A stretch of DNA of 51,150 nucleotides from Lentisphaerae bacterium RIFOXYA12_64_32 (GTDB taxonomy: Bacteria; Verrucomicrobiota; Lentisphaeria; Oligosphaerales; YB12-FULL-65-16). This document shows, piece by piece, positions 42,891-50,979 of this stretch (the stretch's first letter is position 1; every line of letters starts with the position of its first letter). The stretch is from NCBI GenBank assembly GCA_001803235.1, contig MHBL01000174.1, positions 1 through 51,150 on the forward strand, written 5' to 3'. Under the pieces are notes generated by a model that made no database searches, was not told where the DNA came from, and was given only the letters and a program-made list of their open reading frames with translations. A program made the translations under genes and the position numbers.

Positions 42891-43754
42891 ATGAAGATAG
42901 CGATAGCCAGCGGCAAGGGTGGGACGGGCAAGACCACGGTGGCGGTCAATCTCGCGTGGGTTATGGCCGAACGCGGTGTGGCGGTGCAGTACCTCGACTG
43001 TGACGTCGAGGAACCGAACGGCCACTTGTTCCTGAACCCGTGTATCGAGTCGAGCGAGCCGGTCGGCATTCCGGTGCCGGTGGTGGACGAGAGCAAGTGC
43101 AACGGCTGCCGCAAGTGTGCGGAGGCGTGCCAGTACCGTGCCATCGCCGTTTTGAAGAAGCCGCTGGTCTTCGCGGAACTGTGCCACGGTTGCGGCGGGT
43201 GTACGTTGGCCTGTCCGACCGGCGCCATTCGCGAGGAACCCCGGCCCATCGGTGTCGTCGAGACCGGTGTCTCGGGCCGGATCCAGTTTGCGCAGGGCCG
43301 CCTGAACGTCGGCGAAGCCATGTCGCCGCCGCTGATCCGGGCGGTGAAGAAGAAGGCGCAGTCCTGGGGCGTGGTGCTCATGGATGCGCCGCCGGGAACG
43401 TCCTGCCCGGTGGTCGCCACGTTGCGCGGCGCCGATTACGTGCTGCTGGTCACCGAGCCGACTCCGTTCGGTTTGAACGACCTGCGACTGGCCGTGGAGA
43501 CCGTCCGGGAACTCCAACTGCCCTTCGGCGTGTTCGTCAACCGCGAGGACGGCGGGGACCGGCGCGTGCACGAGTACTGCGACGTCGAGCGGATCGCCAT
43601 TCTGGGCACGCTCCCGGACGACCGGCGCGCGGCCGAGGCCTATTCGCGCGGGCAACTTCTCGCTGAGGCGTTGCCGGAGTTCGCGGCTGCGTTCGGGCGT
43701 CTGGCGGACTGGGTGCAGGCCAAGCCAGCGACATTGGTACGGGAGAACGCATGA
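42891..43754 (+). CDS. MinD/ParA-type ATPase with two ferredoxin motifs
   Basis: 287 residues from the ATG at 42891. The deviant Walker A is SGKGGTGKTT (7-16). Two four-Cys motifs are inserted: CNGCRKCAEAC (C70, 73, 76, 80) and CHGCGGCTLAC (C98, 101, 104, 108), each fit for a [4Fe-4S] cluster. MDAPPGTSCPVV is the switch II region. This matches the ORP-linked MinD ATPase (DVU2103/2104 type). It overlaps the second MinD gene by ATGA. The 66-base gap before it contains a GCAGATCACGCAGATGGGCG run. Confidence 0.88.
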   Translation: MKIAIASGKGGTGKTTVAVNLAWVMAERGVAVQYLDCDVEEPNGHLFLNPCIESSEPVGIPVPVVDESKCNGCRKCAEACQYRAIAVLKKPLVFAELCHGCGGCTLACPTGAIREEPRPIGVVETGVSGRIQFAQGRLNVGEAMSPPLIRAVKKKAQSWGVVLMDAPPGTSCPVVATLRGADYVLLVTEPTPFGLNDLRLAVETVRELQLPFGVFVNREDGGDRRVHEYCDVERIAILGTLPDDRRAAEAYSRGQLLAEALPEFAAAFGRLADWVQAKPATLVRENA

Positions 43755-44785
43755 ACGAGATCGTGGTCATCAGCGGCAAAGGCGGCACGGGCAAGACCAG
43801 CTTGCTGGCCTCGTTTGCGGCGTTGGCCGGGAACGTCGTCCTGGCCGATTGCGATGTGGACGCCGCGGACCTGCACCTGCTGCTGGCGCCGACCGTGAAA
43901 CGGCGCGAGGAGTTCCGGTGCGGGCGCGAGGCGGTGATCGTGCAGGAGGTCTGCATCCGCTGCGGCGCCTGCCTGGCACGCTGCCGGTTCGGGGCGGTCC
44001 TGCGCGTCCGCGGCGGCGACGGCACGCCGGTCCCCACCGTGTCCTGCAAGGACTGCGATTTCTGCGTGCGCTCCTGCCCGGTGAAGGCGATCGATTTCAT
44101 TCAGGCGATGAAGGATACCTGCGTCAGCGTTGACGAGGCCATGTTCGTGATCGACCCGACCGCGTGCGAGGGCTGTGGCGTCTGCGTCCACGCGTGCCCG
44201 GCGCAGGCGATTGCGTTTCCCGAGCGGGTAAGCGGCGAGTGGTTGGTCTCCGACACGCGTTACGGCCCCATGGTGCACGCGCGGCTGGAGCCTGGCGGCG
44301 AGAACTCCGGGAAACTGGTCAGCCAGGTGCGAACCGTGGCGCGGGAACTGGCGAAGGAACGGCAGGCGGACTGGATCCTGGCGGACGGGCCGCCCGGGGT
44401 GGGGTGTCCGGTGATCGCGTCGGTCAGTGGCGTCAACTTGGTCGTGGTGGTGACCGAGCCGACGGTATCCGGGGCGCATGACTTGGGACGGGTGCTGGAG
44501 TTGACGCGGCATTTCGGCATTCCGGCCGCAGTGTGCGTCAATAAGTGGGACATCAACCCGGAGATGACCGAGCGCATCGAGGCGGCGGCGACCGTGGCGG
44601 GCGCCAGCCTGGCCGGCCGCGTGCGTTACGACCGGACGGTCACCGCGGCGCAGGTCGAGGGCAAGACAGTCGTTGAGGTCGCGACAGCGGGTGCCGGGAT
44701 CGGGGCCGACATTCGGGCCGTATGGGAGCGAGTGCGGGCGACGCTGGCAACGCCGAGGGTCGAGGCAGTGGAGGTTCGTTCTTGA
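43751..44785 (+). CDS. MinD/ParA-type ATPase with three ferredoxin motifs
   Basis: 344 residues, longer than its neighbour by 57. Walker A SGKGGTGKTS (8-17), switch II DGPPGVGCPVI, and TRYGPMVHARLEP of the ORP-linked class. Three complete CX2CX2CX3C motifs are present: C68/71/74/78, C99/102/105/109 and C139/142/145/149. ORP-type MinD proteins usually show two. The middle motif comes with a short insertion (about 86-130). The third cluster could extend electron transfer or bind another metal. The next gene starts at a TTG overlapping its stop. Confidence 0.88.
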   Translation: MNEIVVISGKGGTGKTSLLASFAALAGNVVLADCDVDAADLHLLLAPTVKRREEFRCGREAVIVQEVCIRCGACLARCRFGAVLRVRGGDGTPVPTVSCKDCDFCVRSCPVKAIDFIQAMKDTCVSVDEAMFVIDPTACEGCGVCVHACPAQAIAFPERVSGEWLVSDTRYGPMVHARLEPGGENSGKLVSQVRTVARELAKERQADWILADGPPGVGCPVIASVSGVNLVVVVTEPTVSGAHDLGRVLELTRHFGIPAAVCVNKWDINPEMTERIEAAATVAGASLAGRVRYDRTVTAAQVEGKTVVEVATAGAGIGADIRAVWERVRATLATPRVEAVEVRS

Positions 44786-45342
44786 GCACATCGCACGCAT
44801 GTCCGGTCTGGGTTGGATACCTGCTGGCGAACCCGTTTCGGAAGCTGGTTCACAGTCCGGGGCGCATTCTTGGGCCGTATGTTTCCACTGGCATGTGGAC
44901 GTTGGATGTCGGCTGCGCGACAGGCTTCTTCAGTCTGCCGCTGGCTCGGCTAGTCGGCGCATCCGGCCGCGTGATCTGCGTCGATGTGCAACCGAAACTG
45001 CTGGAGGCGTTGCGGCGCCGGGCGCGTCGGGCGGGGCTGGCGGAACGTCTGGACGTGCGACTGGGCGGTCTGCATCCGCTCATCGCGGACGGCCTGGATG
45101 GGCGCGTCGACTTCGCGTTGGCGTTTGCGGTCGTTCACGAGGTCGACGATTCTGGCGCGCTGTTTTCCGACGTCTACGCATTGCTGAAGTCCGGCGGACA
45201 ACTCCTCGTGGCCGAGCCCAAGGGACGCGTGCCGGAAGAGGAATTCGTCAAGACGGTGCATGCCGCGAAGACCACCGGATTTGCCCAAGTGTCGACGCCG
45301 TGCATTGCCGGGACCCGGGCTGTTCTCCTATCGAAAGGCTGA
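44782..45342 (+). CDS. Class I SAM-dependent methyltransferase
   Basis: 186 residues from a TTG that overlaps the previous stop (an ATG giving a sensible N-terminus is not available). SAM-binding motif I LDVGCATGFFSLPLARLVG (about 34-52), acidic loop ICVDVQPKLLEAL (motif II) and a Leu-rich C-terminal sheet (LLKSGGQLLVAEP). It resembles UbiE/COQ5-like methyltransferases that occur in ORP and metal-handling clusters. The substrate is unknown. Confidence 0.78.
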   Translation: MSTSHACPVWVGYLLANPFRKLVHSPGRILGPYVSTGMWTLDVGCATGFFSLPLARLVGASGRVICVDVQPKLLEALRRRARRAGLAERLDVRLGGLHPLIADGLDGRVDFALAFAVVHEVDDSGALFSDVYALLKSGGQLLVAEPKGRVPEEEFVKTVHAAKTTGFAQVSTPCIAGTRAVLLSKG

Positions 45343-45349
45343 GGGTCGC

Positions 45350-46216
45350 ATGCAACCGAGTTCACTGGCATCTCCGCCGCGGTCGGGGACAACCCGCGTC
45401 GCCGTGTTGGCCGAGAATACCGTTGCCACGCGGGACTTGGTGGCGGAGCATGGTCTGGCGTTCTGGGTCCAGGCCGGCAGCGCACGGTTGCTGTTCGACA
45501 CGGGGCAGGGCCTGGTGCTGGGCGCCAATGCGCGGCAGTTGGGGGTTGACCTGCGGCAGTTGGATGGCGTGGTCCTGAGTCACGGCCACTACGACCACAC
45601 GGGCGGGGTGACGGAGGTGTTGGGGCTTGTCGCAAAGGGCATACCGGTCCATGCGCACCCGGATGCGCTGCAGCCGAAGTTCCTGCGGCACGCCGCGGGG
45701 GTGCGGGACATTGGGATCCCGGCCCCACGTCGGGCGGCGCTTCTGTCCGCATCGTGTTCGGTGGTTCTGTCGCGGGAACCGCGGGAGGTTGTCCCGGGCG
45801 TCTGGACGACCGGCGAGGTCCCGAGGCGGCACCCCGAGGAGACCATCGAGGCGGGCTTCTGTCTCGATTCGGAAGGACATCGACCCGATCCGCTGAAAGA
45901 CGACCAGGCCCTGTTCTTCGGTACAGCCGTGGGCACTGTGGTGCTCCTGGGCTGTGCGCACGCCGGCGTGATCAACACGTTGGACCACATCCGGGACCTG
46001 ACGAATGGCAAGCCCGTGCATGCCGTGCTGGGTGGCATGCACTTGCGCAATACATCCGAGGCGCGGTTGCAGTGGACCGTGGCGGCCCTGCAGCGCTTCG
46101 AGATCGGCCGCCTGGGCGCCATGCACTGCACGGGTGTGGCGGCGTCCGTCGCGCTGTGGAACGCCTTCCCCGGCCGGTGTGTCGCGTGCGGCGTGGGCAG
46201 CACGTTCGAGTTCTGA
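45350..46216 (+). CDS. Metallo-beta-lactamase-fold hydrolase (COG1237-like)
   Basis: 288 residues. Metal motif LSHGHYDHTGG (HxHxDH, about 78-88), a later GCAHAGVINTLDHI and the C-terminal GMHLRNTSEA. The GCAHAG and AMHCTG segments are characteristic of the COG1237 group (dihydropterin RFA-P synthase-like). The substrate is not clear; methanopterin synthesis genes are not seen here. It follows the methyltransferase with a 7-base gap. Confidence 0.78.
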   Translation: MQPSSLASPPRSGTTRVAVLAENTVATRDLVAEHGLAFWVQAGSARLLFDTGQGLVLGANARQLGVDLRQLDGVVLSHGHYDHTGGVTEVLGLVAKGIPVHAHPDALQPKFLRHAAGVRDIGIPAPRRAALLSASCSVVLSREPREVVPGVWTTGEVPRRHPEETIEAGFCLDSEGHRPDPLKDDQALFFGTAVGTVVLLGCAHAGVINTLDHIRDLTNGKPVHAVLGGMHLRNTSEARLQWTVAALQRFEIGRLGAMHCTGVAASVALWNAFPGRCVACGVGSTFEF

Positions 46217-46255
46217 GGGTGAAAGGGTTCGGTGCCGGTGGTCGACAGTGCGAAG

Positions 46256-46313
46256 TCACTGAGTCATTGAGTCACGGCATCACTGAGTCATTGAGTCACG
46301 GCATCACTGCGTC
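46256..46313. repeat. 24-bp tandem repeat, 2.2 copies
   Basis: Unit starts TCACTGAGTCATTGAG and ends TCACGGCA; copies at 46256-46279 and 46280-46303 are identical, followed by a third partial copy to 46313. Each unit contains the GTCACTGAGTCA core, the reverse complement of the GTGACTCAGTGAC found at 20743-20804 and 23004-23016. It lies 48 bases before the Mrp-ORP fusion gene. No spacer pattern, so not CRISPR. Confidence 0.85.
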
Positions 46314-46361
46314 ACCGAGTTCCGGCCTGCGGGCCGGGACCGTCAACAAGGGAGGAAGTTC

Positions 46362-47645
46362 ATGGCAGAGTCAGATCGTAAGGCATGTGGCGGCGGGAAG
46401 CAGGGGTGTTCGGACAGCGGGTGCGGCAGCAAGCGCCGGCCGGTGGAGGACAGCCTGGACGAGTTCCTCGAACGCGAGCAGATGGAGGAACGGTTGGGGC
46501 GGATCCGGCACAAAGTCCTGGTGCTGTCCGGCAAGGGCGGTGTGGGCAAGAGCACGGTGGCGGTGAACCTGGCCACCTCGCTCGCTTTGGCCGGTCGTCG
46601 TGTCGGGCTTTTGGACGTGGACTTTCACGGGCCGAGCATTCCGACGATGCTGCACCTTGTCGGCGTCCAAGTCACGACCAAGGACCAGTCATTGGTTCCC
46701 GTTGAGCACGCCGGTATGAAGGTGATGTCCATCGGATTTCTGTTGCGCCAGCGCGACGATGCGGTAATCTGGCGCGGGCCAATGAAGATGGGGGTTATCA
46801 AGCAGTTTCTGAAAGACGTGGAGTGGGGCGATCTGGATTACCTGGTGATCGATTCGCCGCCGGGGACCGGCGACGAGCCGCTGTCCGTCTGCCAGCTTGT
46901 GCCGGACGCCGACGGTGCAGTGGTGGTGACGACGCCGCAGGACGTGGCTACGGCGGACGTGCGCAAGTCGATCACGTTCTGCCGGCAGTTGGACATGCCG
47001 ATCCTGGGCGTGGTTGAAAACATGAGCGGGTTTGTGTGCCCGAAGTGCGGCGAGGTGACCGAGATCTTCAAGACCGGTGGCGGCGAGAAAATGGCGGCCG
47101 ACATGGGCGTGCCGTTCCTGGGCCGCATTCCGATCGACCCGGCCGTGGGCGCGGCGTGCGATGTCGGCACACCGTTCGTGTATCACTATGCCGGTACGGA
47201 GACGGCCAAGGCGTTTGAGCGGATCGTCGCCCCGATTCTGGCGCTCTCGAATGAGGACGCCAAGAATGAGAAACAGCAACCGTGTAACGAGACCAAGGAG
47301 GGTATGATGCGAATCGCAATACCGTTGGCGGACGGGAAACTGGGCATGCACTTTGGGCACTGCGAGCAGTTTGCCCTGGTAGACGTGGACGAGAAGGCGA
47401 AGAAGATCACCGGGCAGCAGCTCTTGACGCCGCCGCCCCACGAACCCGGTGTCCTGCCGAGGTGGTTGCGTGAGCAGGGCGCGCAGGTCATCATCGCCGG
47501 CGGCATGGGCCAGCGCGCTCAGTCGCTGTTTGCGCAGAACGGCATCAAGGTGATCGTCGGCGCGCCGGCCGAGGCGCCTGAGGCACTGGTTGCCGCGTAT
47601 ATGGATGGGACGTTGCAGACGGGCGATAACGTTTGTGATCACTGA
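46362..47645 (+). CDS. Mrp/NBP35 ATPase fused to an ORP (NifX-like) domain
   Basis: 427 residues. N-terminal Cys segment (C9, C16, C21), Mrp ATPase domain (about 48-300) with Walker A SGKGGVGKST (56-65), SPPGTGDEPLS switch, and the cluster-binding CPKC (226/229). A linker (about 300-314) leads to a NifX/ORP domain (about 315-427: MRIAIPLADGKLGMHFGHCE). This is the layout of Desulfovibrio MrpORP, an iron-sulfur carrier linked to ORP. A strong ribosome site inside the frame precedes the ORP domain, so a second short product may also be made. A fusion of separate genes is the likely origin. Confidence 0.88.
   Translation: MAESDRKACGGGKQGCSDSGCGSKRRPVEDSLDEFLEREQMEERLGRIRHKVLVLSGKGGVGKSTVAVNLATSLALAGRRVGLLDVDFHGPSIPTMLHLVGVQVTTKDQSLVPVEHAGMKVMSIGFLLRQRDDAVIWRGPMKMGVIKQFLKDVEWGDLDYLVIDSPPGTGDEPLSVCQLVPDADGAVVVTTPQDVATADVRKSITFCRQLDMPILGVVENMSGFVCPKCGEVTEIFKTGGGEKMAADMGVPFLGRIPIDPAVGAACDVGTPFVYHYAGTETAKAFERIVAPILALSNEDAKNEKQQPCNETKEGMMRIAIPLADGKLGMHFGHCEQFALVDVDEKAKKITGQQLLTPPPHEPGVLPRWLREQGAQVIIAGGMGQRAQSLFAQNGIKVIVGAPAEAPEALVAAYMDGTLQTGDNVCDH
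47295..47309 (+). promoter_or_regulatory. Internal ribosome binding site at the Mrp/ORP junction
   Basis: AAGGAGGG (47295-47302) is followed at ideal spacing by ATG (47307), in frame with the Mrp-ORP gene, at residue 316. The ORP domain begins exactly there (MRIAIPLADGK). Initiation here would give a 112-residue stand-alone ORP-like protein. Confidence 0.6.
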
Positions 47646-47785
47646 GCGGAATGCGGGTTGTCGGCGTCGCGGCGTGGACGTCGCGGGCGCCGCCGTGTGG
47701 CGGTGTGGACACGGTGCTTGAGGTCGCCGATGACGGGCGGTAGTGTCCGCAATCGTTGACGTTTCATTGGGCGAATAGGTGTCAC

Positions 47786-48286
47786 ATGCAGATTCGACCG
47801 ATCGGGATCATTAGCACTCCGTTCAAGGAGCCGAAAGGCACCCCTATTCAGCCGGTGTTTGCCGAGGAAGACCATGGCACGGCAGAGGTCCTGCCGGAGT
47901 ATAGTGACGCGTTGGCCGACCTGGCGGGTTTCGAGCGGGTCTGGCTCATCTACTGGTTCGACCGTGTCGGACCGGTTCAGTTGCGCGTGACGCCGTTCCG
48001 GGACACGGTCGCGCACGGGCTGTTCGCGACGCGCGTGCCGTGCCGCCCGAACCCGATCGGTCTGTCGTGCGTGCGGTTGCGTGAGGTGCGGGGCAACACG
48101 CTGGTCTTCAGCGGTGCGGACATGCTGGACGGCACACCGCTGCTGGACATCAAGCCGTACGTGCCTGGGTTTGATGCGTTTCCGGGCATTCGGGCGGGCT
48201 GGTTCGACAAGCCAGGGACTGACCGAACACACGCCGATGGACGGTTCGCAGGCCAAGGCGCCGGCGCGCCGGTCGCCACAGAGTGA
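47786..48286 (+). CDS. trmO: tRNA (adenine-N6)-methyltransferase TrmO-like
   Basis: 166 residues of the UPF0066/TrmO fold: MQIRPIGIISTPFKEPKGTP, LAGFERVWLIYWFDR, TPFRDTVAHGLFATRVPCRP and NPIGLSCVRL. TrmO methylates N6 of t6A37 in some tRNAs. The ATG at 47786 is chosen as the start of the conserved strand. It lies after the Mrp-ORP gene; in many anaerobes and archaea a TrmO-like gene is found near metal-cluster genes, where its role is unclear. Confidence 0.82.
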   Translation: MQIRPIGIISTPFKEPKGTPIQPVFAEEDHGTAEVLPEYSDALADLAGFERVWLIYWFDRVGPVQLRVTPFRDTVAHGLFATRVPCRPNPIGLSCVRLREVRGNTLVFSGADMLDGTPLLDIKPYVPGFDAFPGIRAGWFDKPGTDRTHADGRFAGQGAGAPVATE

Positions 48287-48310
48287 AGTTCGAACAGGAG
48301 AGAACGAGAC

Positions 48311-49984
48311 ATGAAGATTGTCATTGTGGGTGGAGTGGCAGGCGGGGCGGCGTGCGCGACACGCTTGCGGCGGCTCGACGAGAAGGCGGAGATCGTGCTG
48401 TTCGAGCGCGGCGAGTTCATCTCGTTCGCGAACTGCGGGCTGCCGTATTTCATCAGTGGAGAGATCGAAGACCGCGACGACCTGCTGGTCGCCACGCCGG
48501 CGTTTATGAAGAAGCGCTACAACCTCGACGTTCGGACCGGGCAGTGCGTGACGCGCATCGAACGGGAGAAGAACCGGGTTGAGGTTCGCGACGTTGGCAA
48601 CGGCCGCACGTACCTCGAGTCTTACGACCACCTGGTGTTGTCGCCTGGCGCGCAGCCGGTACGGTTGCCGATCCCCGGCATGGACCTGCCGACGGTGTGT
48701 ACGCTGCGCACCATTCCGGACGCGGACCGGATCCAGCAGTACATCCAGACTGGCGCCCGCAGCGTGCTGGTCTTCGGCGCCGGTTTCATTGCCCTGGAAA
48801 TGGCGGAGTGCCTGAAGAAGGCGGGGCTGTCCGTCAGTTTGGCGCAACGCTCGAGCCAGGTGCTTTCCGTGCTCGATCCGGAAATGGCGATGCCGGTTCA
48901 GAAGGAACTGGAGAAGAACGGGATCGCGCTGCACCTCGGCAATCCGGTCAAGGAGTTCCGGGCGCACGGGAACGGCGTCGCGGCGCTGCTGACCGATGGG
49001 AACTGCGTCGAAGCGGACTTTGCCGTGGTCGCGACCGGTGTGCAGCCAGAGGTGGATTTGGCGCGCGACGCGGGCCTGACCATCGGCCACGGCGGCGGCA
49101 TCACGGTCGACAGCCGGATGCGGACTTCGGACCCGCGGATCTTCGCCATTGGCGATGCGGTGGAGATTCCGCATGTCGTTACCGGGAAGCCAACCGTGAT
49201 GGCGTTTGCCGGTCCGGCGACCAAGCAGGCGCGCGTGGTGGCCGAGGTGATTCACGGCCGTGACGCCGAGTACAAGGGCAGTGTCAATACGTTCATCCTC
49301 CGGACGTTTGATCTCGCGGTGGGAAGCACGGGGTGCAGCGAGAAGCAGTTGCAGTGGGAACAAATCCCGCACCGTGCGTGCCACGTGCATCCATCGTCGC
49401 ACGCGTCGTACTTCCCGGCCGCGTCGGCGATTTCGATCAAACTGCTGTTCAGTCCGGACGGCGGTCGTGTGCTGGGGGCGCAGGTGGTGGGCCGTGAAGG
49501 TGTGGACAAGCGCCTGGACGTGTTTGCCACCGCCGTGACCGCGAAGCTGTCCGTGTTCGACCTCGAGGGAATCGACTATGCCTATGCGCCCCCGTTCGGC
49601 GGCGCGAAGGACCCGGTGAATGTGGCGGCATTCGTGGCCGCGAACCTCCTGCGCGGGGATGTGACCGAGTCGCACTGGCGGCAGTTGGCGGAGTCGTTTG
49701 ATCCGGGGCGTGAGCAGGTCATCGACGTGCGCACCCTTGCGGAGTTCGGCAAGGGCAGTGTCCCGGGCGCGGTGAATATTCCGGTCGACGAACTACGGGG
49801 GCGGTTGGGCGAGGTCCCGCGCGACCGCACCGTGCACGTGCACTGCGGCGTCGGGCTGCGGTCGTACATTGCGGCGCGCATTCTCCAGCAAAACGGCTTC
49901 GAAGTCCGCAACCTCAGCGGCGGGTTCATGACGTACAAGAACAGCGGCACGGCGGCGCGGTTTGCCGCGTCGAGCAAGACATAG
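48311..49984 (+). CDS. CoA-disulfide reductase/NADH oxidase with C-terminal rhodanese domain
   Basis: 557 residues. FAD motif IVGGVAGGAACATRLRRL, active-site Cys in SFANCGLPYF (about residue 44), NAD motif VLVFGAGFIALEMAECLKKA, the ADP-binding DPRIFAIGDAVE segment, and a dimerisation part. Residues ~458-550 form a rhodanese with VHCGVGLRSYIA, keeping the catalytic Cys. CoADR-rhodanese enzymes reduce CoA- or persulfide-type disulfides and handle sulfane sulfur. That suits an operon building metal-sulfide clusters. GGAG lies upstream; trmO ends 24 bases earlier. Confidence 0.88.
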   Translation: MKIVIVGGVAGGAACATRLRRLDEKAEIVLFERGEFISFANCGLPYFISGEIEDRDDLLVATPAFMKKRYNLDVRTGQCVTRIEREKNRVEVRDVGNGRTYLESYDHLVLSPGAQPVRLPIPGMDLPTVCTLRTIPDADRIQQYIQTGARSVLVFGAGFIALEMAECLKKAGLSVSLAQRSSQVLSVLDPEMAMPVQKELEKNGIALHLGNPVKEFRAHGNGVAALLTDGNCVEADFAVVATGVQPEVDLARDAGLTIGHGGGITVDSRMRTSDPRIFAIGDAVEIPHVVTGKPTVMAFAGPATKQARVVAEVIHGRDAEYKGSVNTFILRTFDLAVGSTGCSEKQLQWEQIPHRACHVHPSSHASYFPAASAISIKLLFSPDGGRVLGAQVVGREGVDKRLDVFATAVTAKLSVFDLEGIDYAYAPPFGGAKDPVNVAAFVAANLLRGDVTESHWRQLAESFDPGREQVIDVRTLAEFGKGSVPGAVNIPVDELRGRLGEVPRDRTVHVHCGVGLRSYIAARILQQNGFEVRNLSGGFMTYKNSGTAARFAASSKT

Positions 49985-50002
49985 CGAGTCGGGCGCCGGG
50001 CA

Positions 50003-50490
50003 TTGAGCAGCTACAAACACCTCTTCGGCCCTGTTCCGTCCCGGCGTCTGGGGCGTTCTCTTGGCGTCGACCTGACGCCGCCCAAGACGTGCAGTTTCGA
50101 CTGCATTTTCTGCCAGCTCGGGCGGACGACGAATAGGACGTTGGTTCGCGCCGAGTATGTGCCGATGGGCGAGGTGCTGGACGAGATTGCCGACTGGCTG
50201 AAGCATGGGCCAGGCGGACTTCGTCACGTCAGCCGGCAGTGGCGAACCGACATTGCATACCCGTTTCGGGGACGTCATCGACTGCGTTCATGCGTCCAGC
50301 CGCATTCCCGTGGCCGTGCTGACCAATGGCACACTGCTCAGCGACCCGGACGTGCGCGCGCAAGCCGCCAAGGCCGACCGGGTCAAGGTTTCGCTGAGCG
50401 CCTGGAGTCAGGCATCGCTTGAGCGCGTCAACCGGCCCTGTGCCGGTGTTACCATCAAGGAGCTCGTTAACGGAATATGGCAGTTTCGCA
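50003..50490 (+). pseudogene. Broken copy of the COG0731 radical SAM gene
   Basis: A TTG start gives SSYKHLFGPVPSRRLGRSLG and the Cys motif KTCSFDCIFCQLGRTT, very like the intact gene at 41424. At about 50210 the frame shifts: ADFVTSAGSGEPTLHTRFGD continues in another frame to about 50490 (NRPCAGVTIKELVNGIWQFRT). The rest of the family sequence, about half, is missing. A single-base deletion near 50210 and a 3' truncation explain it. Sequencing error could cause the first but not the second. Confidence 0.75.
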
Positions 50491-50562
50491 CAACTGACGT
50501 AGCCACGTGTCCTGCGCGGCAGTCGGCCACTGGGTGCCGTTAGTTTGGAGAGTCGTTGTGTC

Positions 50563-50979
50563 ATGGTAACCTTTATTGAGTGCATTCCCTGTCTGGTCCG
50601 CCAAGCATTGGATTCGGTCCTGATGACGACCGCCGACGCCGCGCAGCGGGAGCGCGTGCTGCGCGAGGCGCTGAGATTGCTCAGTGGCATGGACCTGCGC
50701 GGTCCGCCGCCGGCCGGGGCGCAGAAGCTGCACCGCCTGGTTCGTGGCCTCACGGGCAAGGAGGATCCTTACCGCGAGGTCAAAACGCGCTTCAACCGCT
50801 GGGCGGCGGCGATGTATCCGCGACTGCGGTGCATGGCGGACGAGGCGCCCGAGCCGTTTGAGGCCGCCGTGCGTCTGGCCATTGCCGGCAACATCATTGA
50901 CCTTGGCGCCAAGAGCGGGCGGGTCGCACCCGCTCGCGTCGGCAGGAAAGACTTGGCGCCCCGCGACCATCGTCTCTGA
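50563..50979 (+). pseudogene. Truncated DUF89/ARMT1-like gene
   Basis: 139 residues. VTFIECIPCLVRQALDSVLM, the HRLVRGLTGKEDPYREVKTR segment and AAVRLAIAGNIIDLGA match the N-terminal half of DUF89 (metal-dependent phosphatase or methyltransferase-like) proteins, usually near 290 residues. After IIDLGA the frame reads KSGRVAPARVGRKDL, unlike the family, and stops. The active-site half is missing. Together with the broken radical SAM gene it marks a decayed segment at the operon end. Confidence 0.65.

Noticed and set aside
46256..46313. CRISPR array
   Set aside because: Units are adjacent with no unique spacers and no cas genes are in the window.
39529..47645. Nitrogenase cofactor or nitrogen-fixation cluster
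   Set aside because: NifX-like and NifU-like names mislead: there is no nifHDK, nifEN or nifB, and the gene set fits the ORP system.
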